Below are positions 1-8,468 of a DNA stretch of 64,000 bases, piece after piece. Every line of letters starts with the position of its first letter. Position 1 is the first letter of the stretch. The notes beneath the pieces were generated by a model, which had not been told where the DNA came from, did no database searches, and saw only the letters and a list, made by a program, of their open reading frames with translations. The DNA lies in NCBI RefSeq assembly GCF_040448305.1, contig NZ_CP148752.1:2852001-2916000 (forward strand), read 5' to 3'. This DNA is from Pseudomonas fluorescens. GTDB taxonomy: Bacteria > Pseudomonadota > Gammaproteobacteria > Pseudomonadales > Pseudomonadaceae. The position numbers and the translations under genes are program-made.

Positions 1-1665
1 GAAAGTATTCCCGGTCAAGTCGACATCATCTCGCTGAGGCCACCGCTGGGGCACGCGTTGCTCCAAGGAGAAGCCCACGACTTTTCGGTGTATCTGCGCC
101 AGCTGCCCGTTCAGTTTTACAGCCAACAGCAAATCAGTGAACTCACCGGTGTGCATGGCGGCGGCAGCCTACTAACGATGATTGATGAGGCGTGCTCGGC
201 GGAACTGCAAGGGCTCAAAGGGCAAGAGGACACGTTGCGTGCGGAGATTCAGCAACTGTTCGCCGCCATGGATCAGCTCAGCGCCTTGAACGCGGAGGTG
301 AAGGTGCTCAATCAAGAGCTGCAGGAATTGAATCGGCAATGGCAAGCTCGCAGTGAGGTGTTGGCGGAGGCTCAACAGTACCAGCGAGCCGAAACTGCAC
401 GGCGTTACGTCGAGCAGGTCAATATCCAAGTGACTGAGGATATCAATCGCTTATCCACACTTGCGGAGGAATTGTCCGCTCGCGGCGTTCTCAATGACGG
501 GCGGGTTGAAGCATGGCCCAGAGCCGATTGGTTCAATGCGCTGACGCAAAAAACCGACACGCTTAGACAAAGTTACCAGGCGCAGGTGGCGGCGCTGGCG
601 CAGCAGATGCGCCAAGACGCGATTCAATTGTTTGAGCAAGGGGACGGCTGGGATCAAGTGTCGGCAGAGTTGGATGGCACCAAAGAAGCTTTTCTGACTG
701 CGTGTCATGAACGGGGTTTACAACCACAGGATGTGGCGCGGCTGCAGGAAATTGACAAAGCCCGTCAGGCCAAGCAGCTCTTGTTGCAAGACAAGCAAAA
801 GCGCCTGGACGTCCTGACTCCACAACGCGACCGCCTGAATGTAGCGTTACACGACATGAGCTTGTTATGGGTTCGACAGTTTGCGGTTCGACAGCGGGTG
901 GCCGCAGAGATTAGCGACAAGGCTCGAGGCTCCATTCGCGTGCTCATTCAACAAATGGCGGATGATCAAGGCTTTCTTGAAGCATGGAACCTCATGGCGC
1001 CCGATGGTCGCAGTCGGTTGGGGCGAGCGTGGGAGCACATTGGCAAGGTGTTGTTTGAAAGTTTTTTGCGACACCTAAAAGAGGTTCATCCCGAGGCTGA
1101 TTCGCCTTGGGCGCATATTCGAGAAATCCTGGCCGATGATCGTGCGTTGCCATTACCCCTGCTGGAGTATAAGGGAGAGCTAATACTTTACTTCAACGAA
1201 CAGAAGCATCAATGGCGCAATGCCCGACTGACCCGAGTTGAGGAGCGGGTCGACATTGAGTTGTATCGGGCGGATCGCACGTTGGTGGGAAGTGTGCAAA
1301 GTAATGCCTTATCAGAAGGGCAGCGCAACACGGCCGTGTTGAATTTATTACTGGCCAAAGGGGAAGGCCCGATCATCATCGACCAGCCGGAAGACGAATT
1401 GGATTCCAATTTTATCTATCGCGAGTTGGTGCCGTTATTGCGCAAGGTAAAAAATCAGCGTCAGTTGATCTTGGCCACTCATAACGCCAACCTTCCCGTC
1501 AATGCCGATTCGGACCTGGTGTATGCCTTGGCGGTTGCGCAAGGACGAGGCACCAGACTGGCCGTGGGTGGGCTTGATCAAATTGAGACTACGACCGCAG
1601 TGCTCGACATCATGGAAGGATCGGCAGAAGCCTTTAAGCGTCGTTTCGATAAGTACAATTTCTGA
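1..1665 (+). CDS. SMC/TrlF-like AAA ATPase, 5'-truncated by window edge
   Basis: The reading frame is open from base 1 to the TGA at 1663-1665, so the true start lies outside the window; the TTG at 58 is not a convincing start. The visible 550-residue part is the C-terminal half of a coiled-coil ATPase. A long Gln/Glu/Leu-rich coiled coil runs over roughly 200-840. An ABC-type signature (LSEGQRNT, about 1306-1330) and a Walker B with acidic D-loop (IIIDQPEDELD, about 1370-1400) follow, then an H-loop-like ATHNANLP. The ending EGSAEAFKRRFDKYNF resembles the tail of TrlF-family/SMC-like ATPases, many of which sit in defence loci. The Walker A and any N-terminal PHP/nuclease domain would be outside the window. 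The ATPase fold is secure; the TrlF assignment is an inference. Confidence 0.75.
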   Translation, partial: ESIPGQVDIISLRPPLGHALLQGEAHDFSVYLRQLPVQFYSQQQISELTGVHGGGSLLTMIDEACSAELQGLKGQEDTLRAEIQQLFAAMDQLSALNAEVKVLNQELQELNRQWQARSEVLAEAQQYQRAETARRYVEQVNIQVTEDINRLSTLAEELSARGVLNDGRVEAWPRADWFNALTQKTDTLRQSYQAQVAALAQQMRQDAIQLFEQGDGWDQVSAELDGTKEAFLTACHERGLQPQDVARLQEIDKARQAKQLLLQDKQKRLDVLTPQRDRLNVALHDMSLLWVRQFAVRQRVAAEISDKARGSIRVLIQQMADDQGFLEAWNLMAPDGRSRLGRAWEHIGKVLFESFLRHLKEVHPEADSPWAHIREILADDRALPLPLLEYKGELILYFNEQKHQWRNARLTRVEERVDIELYRADRTLVGSVQSNALSEGQRNTAVLNLLLAKGEGPIIIDQPEDELDSNFIYRELVPLLRKVKNQRQLILATHNANLPVNADSDLVYALAVAQGRGTRLAVGGLDQIETTTAVLDIMEGSAEAFKRRFDKYNF

Positions 1666-1978
1666 TGGGGAGTGCCTGCCGTGATCGGCTCTTGTTGTAG
1701 CTGAGATCTTGGTGGGCTTTTCGAAGTGACGATTTGTGTTGAGTTTATTTTGAAACTAGCCGATTGATGTTGGGCGTGGGCGTAGCCCTTTTTCTTTCTA
1801 GTGGAGAACCACCGTGACCGTCGGACACGTACCCTCAACGTACTGGTCTTACAGTGCTGTGTTCAGAAGCGAACATTCGCTGCGCCATGGTTTTGCCATT
1901 TGGGCAGTCGTGTCCCGGTGGAAGAGGCATTAAAGCCCCACCGCATGTGGGCATGCGGCAGGGTATTTTTGGTGCAGA
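1666..1978. other. Intergenic stretch, possible IS-derived sequence
   Basis: About 310 bases between the ATPase stop and the istB stop. No convincing gene is seen; the short + strand frames starting at 1801 and 1854 lack family features. The part adjacent to istB is probably the distal end of the IS21 remnant, but no copy of the 23-bp repeats found at 2865-2933 could be recognised here, so the element boundary on this side is unresolved. Confidence 0.4.
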
Positions 1979-2782
1979 TCAAAACAGCTCATCGTCCTCG
2001 GCACCATCATTGTCTTTGCGCTTTCGTTCACGTGATTTGATCTTGGTCTGGGCGACCAAGCTGCTGTGTTGCAGGCGGTAGGACTCGTTGCCCGTTTCGA
2101 CGATGTGGCAGTGGTGTGTCAGCCGATCCAGCAACGCCGTTGTCATCTTGGCGTCACCAAACACGCTCGACCATTCCGAGAAGCTGAGGTTGGTGGTGAT
2201 CACCACGCTGGTGTGCTCGTATAGCTTGGATAGCAGGTGAAATAACAGGGCACCACCGCTCTGGCTGAAGGGCAAATACCCCAGTTCATCGAGTATCACC
2301 AGGTCTGTTCGTAGCAGCCCTTGAGCGATGCGGCCCGTCTTGCCGTCGTACTTTTCGCGTTCCAGCAAATTGACCAGATCCACCGTGGAGTAGAAGCGCA
2401 CGCGTTTGTGATGCGTCGTGATCCCGGACACAGCCAAGGCGGTGGCGAGGTGTGTTTTGCCTGTTCCAGGCCCGCCGATGAACACGACATTCTGCGCGGT
2501 ATCGGTGAACTCCAGGTTGGACAGATCCCTGATCAGGCGGGCATCTGCGCTGGAAGCGCTGAAGTCGAAGCCGGCCAAATCACGATGCATGGGGAGTTTG
2601 GCCATGTTCATCTGGTGGTTCACTGAGCGCACCGCTCGATCCGCATGTTCTTGTTGGAGAAGATGCTCAAGTAGCCATTTCGAGGATGCCGTCGAAGCGT
2701 CTCCTTGCGAGGCTAGTTCTTCCCAGGCGCTGGCCATGCCATGCAGACGCAGTTCTTTGAGTTCCGCCATAAGATCACGCAT
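1979..2782 (-). CDS. istB: IstB-like ATP-binding protein of an IS21-family element
   Basis: IstB is the AAA+ helper ATPase that works with the IstA transposase in IS21-family transposition. The protein (267 aa from the chosen start) shows the IstB N-terminal helix region, Walker A GGPGTGKTHLA and Walker B LVILDELGYLPFS, then an ITTNLSFSEW segment typical of the family. The ATG at 2782 is chosen because GAGGAG sits about 7 bases upstream on the minus strand. The frame extends to 2881 but that part overlaps the IS end and may be the tail of a lost istA frame. No istA gene is present upstream, so the element cannot be autonomous. Domain assignment is firm. Confidence 0.92.
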   Translation of the reverse strand: MRDLMAELKELRLHGMASAWEELASQGDASTASSKWLLEHLLQQEHADRAVRSVNHQMNMAKLPMHRDLAGFDFSASSADARLIRDLSNLEFTDTAQNVVFIGGPGTGKTHLATALAVSGITTHHKRVRFYSTVDLVNLLEREKYDGKTGRIAQGLLRTDLVILDELGYLPFSQSGGALLFHLLSKLYEHTSVVITTNLSFSEWSSVFGDAKMTTALLDRLTHHCHIVETGNESYRLQHSSLVAQTKIKSRERKRKDNDGAEDDELF

Positions 2783-2864
2783 TGCGAGTCTCCTCATCGG
2801 TGGTAAGAGCTGGCGCTGAACAGCAGCATAGGCAAATCCTTCATCAGGAATCGGAGGGGGGCTC

Positions 2865-2933
2865 AACTGGTCAAGTCCCATGCAAACAACTGGTCAGGTC
2901 CTATGCAAACAGGTGGTCAAGTCAGTGCAATTA
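2865..2933. repeat. Three tandem 23-bp repeats at the IS21-type end
   Basis: Units at 2865-2887, 2888-2910 and 2911-2933. The first two share AACTGGTCARGTCCYATGCA and differ at two positions; the third is diverged but keeps GGTCAAGTC and TGCAA. Multiple short terminal repeats are the usual transposase-binding sites at IS21-family ends. Confidence 0.75.
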
Positions 2934-3043
2934 CCCAGATTGCTGCCTGTCGTGAGGGGCGGCTGCTTATTGCCTGTAACTGATACCGGCTTTCGCGGGG
3001 AGGCAAGCTGACGAAGCTTTTAACTTCCGCTCTTGGATGAGAT

Positions 3044-3074
3044 GAAAAAAAGGACCCTCGGAGGGCCCTTTTTT
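3044..3074 (-). terminator. Rho-independent terminator downstream of ETF-QO
   Basis: Inverted arms AAAGGACCCT and AGGGCCCTTT (one mismatch) around a short loop, with an A-run on one side and a T-run on the other, so it could work in both directions. On the minus strand it follows the ETF-QO stop codon by about 120 bases. The remaining bases between 2934 and 3196 hold no gene that I can see. Confidence 0.75.
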
Positions 3075-3196
3075 ACTCAAACCAAAATCACTTTGTCAGC
3101 CACACACTGATCAGGCAGTTGTTGCACACCCGCACTATGCAATCGACGTAGCTATCGAAGACCTTCGAGGCTTATCGTTTTAGCTTTACCGACTCG

Positions 3197-4861
3197 TTAC
3201 ATATTCGGATAAGTTGGACCACCAGCACCTTCCGGTGTCACCCAGGTGATGTTCTGTGCAGGGTCCTTGATGTCGCAGGTCTTGCAGTGAACGCAGTTCT
3301 GGGCGTTGATCTGGAAGCGCTTCTCGCCGTCTTCCTTGGTCACCACTTCGTACACGCCGGCCGGGCAGTAACGCTGGGCCGGTTCATCGTACATCGGCAG
3401 GTTCTTTGCGATAGGGATGCTCGGGTCGGTCAGTTTCAGGTGGCAAGGCTGCTCTTCTTCATGGTTGGTACCGGAGATGAACACCGAGCTGAGTTTGTCG
3501 AAACTGATCTTGCCGTCCGGTTTCGGGTAGTCGATCTTCTTGCAGTCGGCCGCCAGCTTCAGGCAAGCGTAGTCCGGCTTGGTGTCGTGCAAGGTGAACG
3601 GCAGTTTGCCGCCGAAGATGTTCTGGTCCAGCCAGTTGAAACCACCGCCGACGATGGCGCCGAACTTGTGGGTCGCCGGGCCAAAGTTGCGGCTGGCGAA
3701 CAGTTCGTCGTAGAGCCAGCTGTTCTTGAACGCATCGACGTAAGTGGTCAGCTCTTCGGTGCCGTCCTTCTCGGCGAACAACGCCTCGGCCACGGATTCA
3801 GCGGCGAGCATGCCGGACTTCATCGCGGTGTGGCTGCCTTTGATCTTGGCGAAGTTCAGGGTGCCGAGGTCGCAACCGATCAGCGCGCCGCCCTTGAAGA
3901 CCATTTTCGGCAGCGAATTCAGGCCGCCTTTGCAGATGGCTCGGGCACCGTAGCTGATGCGCTTGCCGCCTTCCAGGTACTGCTTGAGCACCGGGTGATG
4001 CTTGAGGCGCTGGAACTCGTCGAACGGCGACAGATAGGTGTTGCTGTAGGAAAGGTCGACGATCAGACCGACCACCACCTGGTTGTTTTCCAGGTGATAG
4101 AGGAAGGAGCCGCCGGTGTTCTCGGTGCCCATGATGTCCAGCGGCCAGCCGGCGGTGTGAACCACCAGGCCTGGCTGATGCTTGGCCGGGTCGATTTCCC
4201 AGATTTCTTTCAGGCCGATGCCGTAGTGCTGGACATCGGAATCATTGTCGAGGTTGAATCGCTTGATCAGCTGTTTTCCGATGTGGCCGCGGCAGCCTTC
4301 GGCGAGCAGCGTGTATTTGCCGCGCAGTTCCATGCTCGGGGTGTAGAGGCCTTCTTTCGGATGGCCTTCGCGATCAACGCCCAGGTCACCGGTGATGATC
4401 CCGCGAACCACGCCGTTCTCGTCGAACAGCGCTTCCTGGGCGGCGAAGCCCGGGTAGATTTCCACGCCCAGGTTCTCGGCCTGCTGGGCGAGCCAGCGGC
4501 ACAGGTTGCCCAGGGAGATAATGTAGTTGCCTTCGTTGTGCATGGTCTTGGGCACAAAGAGGTCGGGGATTTTCTGCGCGCTGTCGGCGTTCTTGAGAAC
4601 GAAGATGTCATCGCGGGTGACCGGCGTGTTCAGCGGCGCGCCGAGTTCTTTCCAGTCCGGGAACAATTCGTTCAGGGCCCGTGGTTCGAACACGGCACCG
4701 GACAGGATGTGAGCACCGACTTCGGAGCCTTTTTCGACCACGCAGACGCTGATTTCCTTACCGGCTTCGGCGGCCTTCTGCTTCAATCGGCAGGCGGCGG
4801 ACAGGCCAGCGGGTCCGGCACCGACGATGACCACGTCGAACTCCATGTATTCACGATTCAT
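3197..4861 (-). CDS. etf-QO: Electron transfer flavoprotein-ubiquinone oxidoreductase
   Basis: This membrane-attached flavoprotein takes electrons from reduced ETF and passes them to ubiquinone, linking acyl-CoA dehydrogenases to respiration. The 554-residue product has an N-terminal FAD-binding motif (DVVIVGAGPAGLSAACRL). The body is typical of the family (GGFNWLDQ, YGARAICKGG) and the C-terminal 4Fe-4S site is present (CPAGVYEVV, NCVHCKTCDI). Length matches bacterial ETF-QO. ATG 4861 is preferred over the frame-opening 4957 because AAGGA lies about 7 bases upstream and the protein then begins as usual (MNREYMEFD). It is transcribed away from the catabolic cluster, with an extended palindrome in its upstream region at 4948-4984. 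Codon use is GC-rich and core-like, unlike the following cluster. Confidence 0.97.
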   Translation of the reverse strand: MNREYMEFDVVIVGAGPAGLSAACRLKQKAAEAGKEISVCVVEKGSEVGAHILSGAVFEPRALNELFPDWKELGAPLNTPVTRDDIFVLKNADSAQKIPDLFVPKTMHNEGNYIISLGNLCRWLAQQAENLGVEIYPGFAAQEALFDENGVVRGIITGDLGVDREGHPKEGLYTPSMELRGKYTLLAEGCRGHIGKQLIKRFNLDNDSDVQHYGIGLKEIWEIDPAKHQPGLVVHTAGWPLDIMGTENTGGSFLYHLENNQVVVGLIVDLSYSNTYLSPFDEFQRLKHHPVLKQYLEGGKRISYGARAICKGGLNSLPKMVFKGGALIGCDLGTLNFAKIKGSHTAMKSGMLAAESVAEALFAEKDGTEELTTYVDAFKNSWLYDELFASRNFGPATHKFGAIVGGGFNWLDQNIFGGKLPFTLHDTKPDYACLKLAADCKKIDYPKPDGKISFDKLSSVFISGTNHEEEQPCHLKLTDPSIPIAKNLPMYDEPAQRYCPAGVYEVVTKEDGEKRFQINAQNCVHCKTCDIKDPAQNITWVTPEGAGGPTYPNM

Positions 4862-4947
4862 CAGGTTTCCTTCAATCAGGTTTGCCAACAGACGTTGAGC
4901 GGGATTGTGTCGATCGCTCGAGGAGTGCGGGATTGTTATGTGGACAT

Positions 4948-4984
4948 AATTCATCAAGTGAAATTGTATTTCAACAGGTGAATT
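4948..4984. promoter_or_regulatory. Extended palindrome, candidate IclR operator site A
   Basis: Layout AATTCA-N5-TGAAAT-N3-ATTTCA-N5-TGAATT. The inner arms (4959-4964, 4968-4973) and outer arms (4948-4953, 4979-4984) are both perfect inverted repeats. The same layout occurs at 8409-8445, upstream of the MaoC/acyl-CoA dehydrogenase operon. The site lies between the divergent ETF-QO and the gene starting at 5116. The link to the IclR gene at 7490 is inferred from position. Confidence 0.6.
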
Positions 4985-5115
4985 TATGTCTCTGTGTTTA
5001 TTACGAGTCGATTTTCAACATGCGGAACAAACGGGGAGGGAAGGTTCCATTCGCAGAGGGGATGCCATAAAAGCAAATTAAGGAAAATGGCCCCATAAAA
5101 ATCGCGGAGTAATAG

Positions 5116-7122
5116 ATGACGACAAACTACCGCCTTGCAATGTCACCGATCCAGATAGGGTCAGTCACCGTGCCGAACAGGTTGGTGCGAACCGCTCATG
5201 CGACATTGTTTTCACGTAATCATATTGACGATAGTCATATCAATTACCATTTGGAGCGTGCCAGAGGCGGCATAGGCTTGACGATTCTGGAGGGGGCTTC
5301 GGTACACCGATCCTCCACCTTCGCTCTCGATCTGAGCGATGACTCAGCTATTGCGCCTCTGAGCCGGCTGGTCGAGGCAATTGAGCCGACGGGAATGAAG
5401 TTGTTTCAGCAACTTTGGCATGGTGGCAATGTAGAGTCTGCGTCCAACGGCGGGCCACCTTGGTCGGCCACTTCGCTACCCAGCCGCTATGCAAGGACGC
5501 CCCCGGTAGCGATGACCGCCCGACAGATCGGTGAGCTGATTCGCTCCTACGGTTTGGCGGCTAGTAGACTGGTACAGGCAGGTATTGACGGTGCCGAGGT
5601 TCTGGGGGGAAATGGTTATCTGATTTCGCAGTTTTTGTCCCCCCTGTTAAATACGCGTACTGACGCCTACGGCGGTAGGTACGAAAATCGCGTCCGCTTT
5701 CTCGAAGAGTTGCTTCACGACATACGCGCCAGTGTTCCAGCTCAATTCGCGCTAGGCGTTCGTCTCGGTGCCAGCTCTACTCCAGAGGTCCTCTCATCGC
5801 AGGAAATCAACGCGGTCATTTTGCGACTTGAGGCTCAAGGGTTGATCGACTTCGTCAATATCTCCCACGGTGACTACTACTTCCATGTCGAGCGATACGC
5901 AGCCATGGATCAAGTGGCCGGGTATCAGCTTGCTCAAGCGAGGGATGTCGGTAAAAACGTCACCATTCCGAGGATCGTCGTGGGGCGATTTGGCACGCTG
6001 GATGATGTTGAACAGACGCTACGCACAGGGCATGTCGAGATGGTCAATCTTGTCCGCGCGACCATCGCGGACCCGTACTTGGTGCAGAAGGAAATTGAAG
6101 GACGCTCGCTCGAGGTCCGCCCCTGTATCGCTTGCAATCAAGGATGTATCGGCGGTCTGTTTTCTGGCCGGATGAGTTGTACTGTTAATCCGGCGGTAGG
6201 CTACGAGGCAACATTGGCAGAGCACTTGATTACTACGGCTGCCCATACCAAAAAGGTAGTGGTGATCGGTGGTGGCCCGGCGGGCATGGAGGCCGCGCGT
6301 ACTTCAGCATTGGCCGGACATGACGTCATTCTCGTAGAGGCCGCTGCCCGTCTTGGCGGGCAGATCAATCTCGCTAAATGTTTGCCCAAGAATCATGGTA
6401 TCGGCGACTTGACCAATTGGTTGGAGCGGGAGGTCTATCGTCTTGGTGTCAAGGTCCGGCTTTCCACCTACATCGATACTGTCAATGAAGTCCTAGCCAT
6501 GGAGCCTGATGTCGTCATCGTATCTACGGGTTCATTGTCTTCGGGCACGGATCTTATCCAGACAGCTGCGCCCCAGCTAAAGGTGTCAGTGCAGGCAGGC
6601 GCCCATATCATTGCCTGCGAAGAGTTGATAACGGGGGGCTGTGGTGTCGTGGGAAGCAGTGCGGTGGTTTTCGACGATGTAGGTCACTACGAGGCTATCG
6701 GCTGTTGCGAGATGCTATTGGAGCAAGGCGTGAGCGTGACCTACGTTACACGTCACGGAGTGTTCGCTCCTGAAATGGAAAGGACTGGCAGATCCCAATC
6801 CGCGTTACGCCGACTCTATGCATTGGGGCGTTTTCGTACTATTACTAGTTCCGTACTGCTGACAATCCATTGTGGTTCGGTGGATGTGCGTCCGATTGAT
6901 GGGTATGAGCCCGAAAGCGTGGCGGCGGATACCGTTGTTCTGGTGACGTATCGCAAGCCATTGCGTTCATTGTGGGACGAGCTAGTCGATAGAGTACCGG
7001 AAGTCTACGCAGTGGGAGATGCACTCTCGCCCCGTGATTTAGTGAGTGCCATGCGTGAAGGGCATTTATCTGCACGCTCAATTGATAACAAGCAAATCCT
7101 GGCTATGTGGAACACTCTGTAG
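5116..7122 (+). CDS. FMN/FAD/4Fe-4S NAD(P)H oxidoreductase, 2,4-dienoyl-CoA reductase-like
   Basis: A 668-residue two-part flavoprotein of the Old Yellow Enzyme / 2,4-dienoyl-CoA reductase / trimethylamine dehydrogenase type. The N-terminal TIM barrel (about 1-330) includes QQLWHGGN and LLNTRTDAYGGRYENR. A 4Fe-4S cluster site follows (CIACNQGC at about 337-344 and a fourth Cys near 355), then an FAD/NAD(P) domain (VVVIGGGPAGMEAARTS, about 380 on). Such enzymes reduce or oxidise C=C or C-N bonds. In this setting a role on an unsaturated acyl-CoA or enone intermediate is likely, but the substrate is unknown. GGAG precedes the ATG. It is the first gene after operator site A, and its G+C looks lower than the neighbouring ETF-QO, which fits transfer. 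Confidence 0.85.
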   Translation: MTTNYRLAMSPIQIGSVTVPNRLVRTAHATLFSRNHIDDSHINYHLERARGGIGLTILEGASVHRSSTFALDLSDDSAIAPLSRLVEAIEPTGMKLFQQLWHGGNVESASNGGPPWSATSLPSRYARTPPVAMTARQIGELIRSYGLAASRLVQAGIDGAEVLGGNGYLISQFLSPLLNTRTDAYGGRYENRVRFLEELLHDIRASVPAQFALGVRLGASSTPEVLSSQEINAVILRLEAQGLIDFVNISHGDYYFHVERYAAMDQVAGYQLAQARDVGKNVTIPRIVVGRFGTLDDVEQTLRTGHVEMVNLVRATIADPYLVQKEIEGRSLEVRPCIACNQGCIGGLFSGRMSCTVNPAVGYEATLAEHLITTAAHTKKVVVIGGGPAGMEAARTSALAGHDVILVEAAARLGGQINLAKCLPKNHGIGDLTNWLEREVYRLGVKVRLSTYIDTVNEVLAMEPDVVIVSTGSLSSGTDLIQTAAPQLKVSVQAGAHIIACEELITGGCGVVGSSAVVFDDVGHYEAIGCCEMLLEQGVSVTYVTRHGVFAPEMERTGRSQSALRRLYALGRFRTITSSVLLTIHCGSVDVRPIDGYEPESVAADTVVLVTYRKPLRSLWDELVDRVPEVYAVGDALSPRDLVSAMREGHLSARSIDNKQILAMWNTL

Positions 7123-7489
7123 TTTTTGATTGAGAATCTAACGCTTTGGCGCAGTCAATCAATTAAGCACGCGTCGAGTGAGAGGTTGCGCGCTCGCAAC
7201 TCATCATCGCCTGATCGGATGACCTCTACTTAGACAAGTACCGGTGACTCAAGCTGGGGCAGGAAATTGCCAGGGAACACTTTTCTTGATGCGTTTATCT
7301 GGTGTTGTCGAGCATGATCTTGACGATATTTCTCAAGCCCATTAAATCAGACCTTTTTAACCTGTCATTGACAGTCTGTGGCGGCAGGCTGTAATAAGCG
7401 GCGGCGGATCGGCATTTCTAAACGCTGATGACTCTACACGCTCAATTCGGGGCGTTGCCACTGTATGCAAATTGACTGGAAGATAATTG
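7123..7489. other. Intergenic region upstream of IclR gene
   Basis: About 370 bases without a credible gene. It should contain the promoter of the IclR gene at 7490. No TGAAAT-type operator like those at 4948 and 8409 was found here. Confidence 0.4.
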
Positions 7490-8284
7490 ATGAGATCGTT
7501 CAAACCCGTCGAGGCTGTCTCGCGCGCCCTGAGGGTGCTGAGGGTCGTGAATGAAGAGCCGATGACTACGGTTGCATCCATTCATAGAGTCACGGGGCTT
7601 GATAAGGCGACTATCGTGCGCATGCTGGAAACCCTGGAGCATGAAGGGTACGTCGCACGCGACCCGGTGCGTAGAACTTACATTGTTACCGCACGGACTC
7701 TGTTGCTCAGCCAAGGATATGACAAGCCGCGCTGGATTGGCACCATTGCTGAACCGACACTTTCCAGATTTCGCAATGCAATTGGATGGCCGTCAGATAT
7801 CGCACTGTTCGATCAGGACGCAATGGTGGTTATTCAGACATCTCGAGGGCAGGGGCCTCTTTCGTTCAATCGTCAGCCCGGGTTTCGTTCCCCGGTACTC
7901 GTGACATCCATCGGCCTTGCCTATATGGCGTTTTGTCCAGAAGAAGAGCGACAGCAGATTATTGCACGACTCGCGGGGATTCCCGATCCCTGGAACGATC
8001 TGGCTCGGGAACCGGCGAAGCTCCAATTGATCCTGGAGAAGGTTCGCGAGCAAGGATTTGCAACAATGAGTGAGGCTTATACCAACACGGTGTTCTCCGG
8101 TAATGTCTGGGCTATCGGTGTGCCTATCAGAAAGGATGACAAGTTGTTTGCGACCATGAACGTCATGATGCTGAAGAGCGCGGTGACTTTTGATGACGCT
8201 CGCAAAAATCTGGTGGCGCCTCTACAAGCGGCCGCCAATGAAATCGCAGATGGCCTTGCGCTTTCACCTAGCCCCGCTCCCTGA
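7490..8284 (+). CDS. IclR-family transcriptional regulator (first of three)
   Basis: A 264-residue IclR regulator. An N-terminal winged helix-turn-helix (about 5-70, with TVASIHRVTGLDKATIVRMLETLEHEGYVARD) is followed by the IclR effector-binding domain (about 80-255). The frame opens with TTG at 7487, but ATG 7490 is taken as start, with GGAAG a few bases upstream. IclR proteins bind short palindromes and respond to small carboxylates or aromatics. The matching palindromes on both sides of this gene (4948-4984 and 8409-8445) make it the best candidate for their ligand-responsive regulator. It is followed directly by a strong terminator, so it is probably transcribed alone. Confidence 0.93.
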   Translation: MRSFKPVEAVSRALRVLRVVNEEPMTTVASIHRVTGLDKATIVRMLETLEHEGYVARDPVRRTYIVTARTLLLSQGYDKPRWIGTIAEPTLSRFRNAIGWPSDIALFDQDAMVVIQTSRGQGPLSFNRQPGFRSPVLVTSIGLAYMAFCPEEERQQIIARLAGIPDPWNDLAREPAKLQLILEKVREQGFATMSEAYTNTVFSGNVWAIGVPIRKDDKLFATMNVMMLKSAVTFDDARKNLVAPLQAAANEIADGLALSPSPAP

Positions 8285-8307
8285 CGGCTGATACCTCTCC
8301 CTCTTGG

Positions 8308-8336
8308 ATGCGTCGCTCAAGCGACGCATTTTTTTT
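8308..8336 (+). terminator. Rho-independent terminator after the IclR gene
   Basis: Perfect stem ATGCGTCGCT / AGCGACGCAT with a two-base spacer, followed by a run of eight T residues, starting 24 bases after the IclR stop codon. Confidence 0.92.
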
Positions 8337-8408
8337 GCCTGTCATTCAGCGTTAATCGCCTGGATTTTCGTGGCCGCTCCGGCGTTCGAGAAAAACAGCT
8401 TGCAGTAA

Positions 8409-8445
8409 AATTCGCATGGTGAAATGATATTTCAAACAGTGAAAT
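8409..8445. promoter_or_regulatory. Extended palindrome, candidate IclR operator site B
   Basis: Layout AATTCG-N5-TGAAAT-N3-ATTTCA-N5-TGAAAT, with inner arms at 8420-8425 and 8429-8434. Spacing of all four half-sites is identical to site A at 4948-4984. It ends about 24 bases before the MaoC start codon, where a repressor would block transcription of the operon. Confidence 0.62.
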
Positions 8446-8468
8446 GATTTTCCTGAGGCATGAACAGC

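Larger units (their letters stand above)
1979..2933 (-). mobile_element. IS21-family remnant (istB plus one terminal repeat region, istA missing)
   Basis: istB is followed on its upstream side by a tandem-repeat end typical of IS21 elements, with no room for the large istA transposase gene (usually more than 1 kb). This indicates an internal deletion that fused the istA-proximal terminus to istB. The other terminus could not be located. Seen: istB and repeats; inferred: deletion of istA. Confidence 0.7.

Noticed and set aside
3287..4981. Long + strand open frame (564 codons) opposite ETF-QO
   Set aside because: Antisense shadow of a GC-rich gene; translation has no family features while the other strand encodes a clear ETF-QO.
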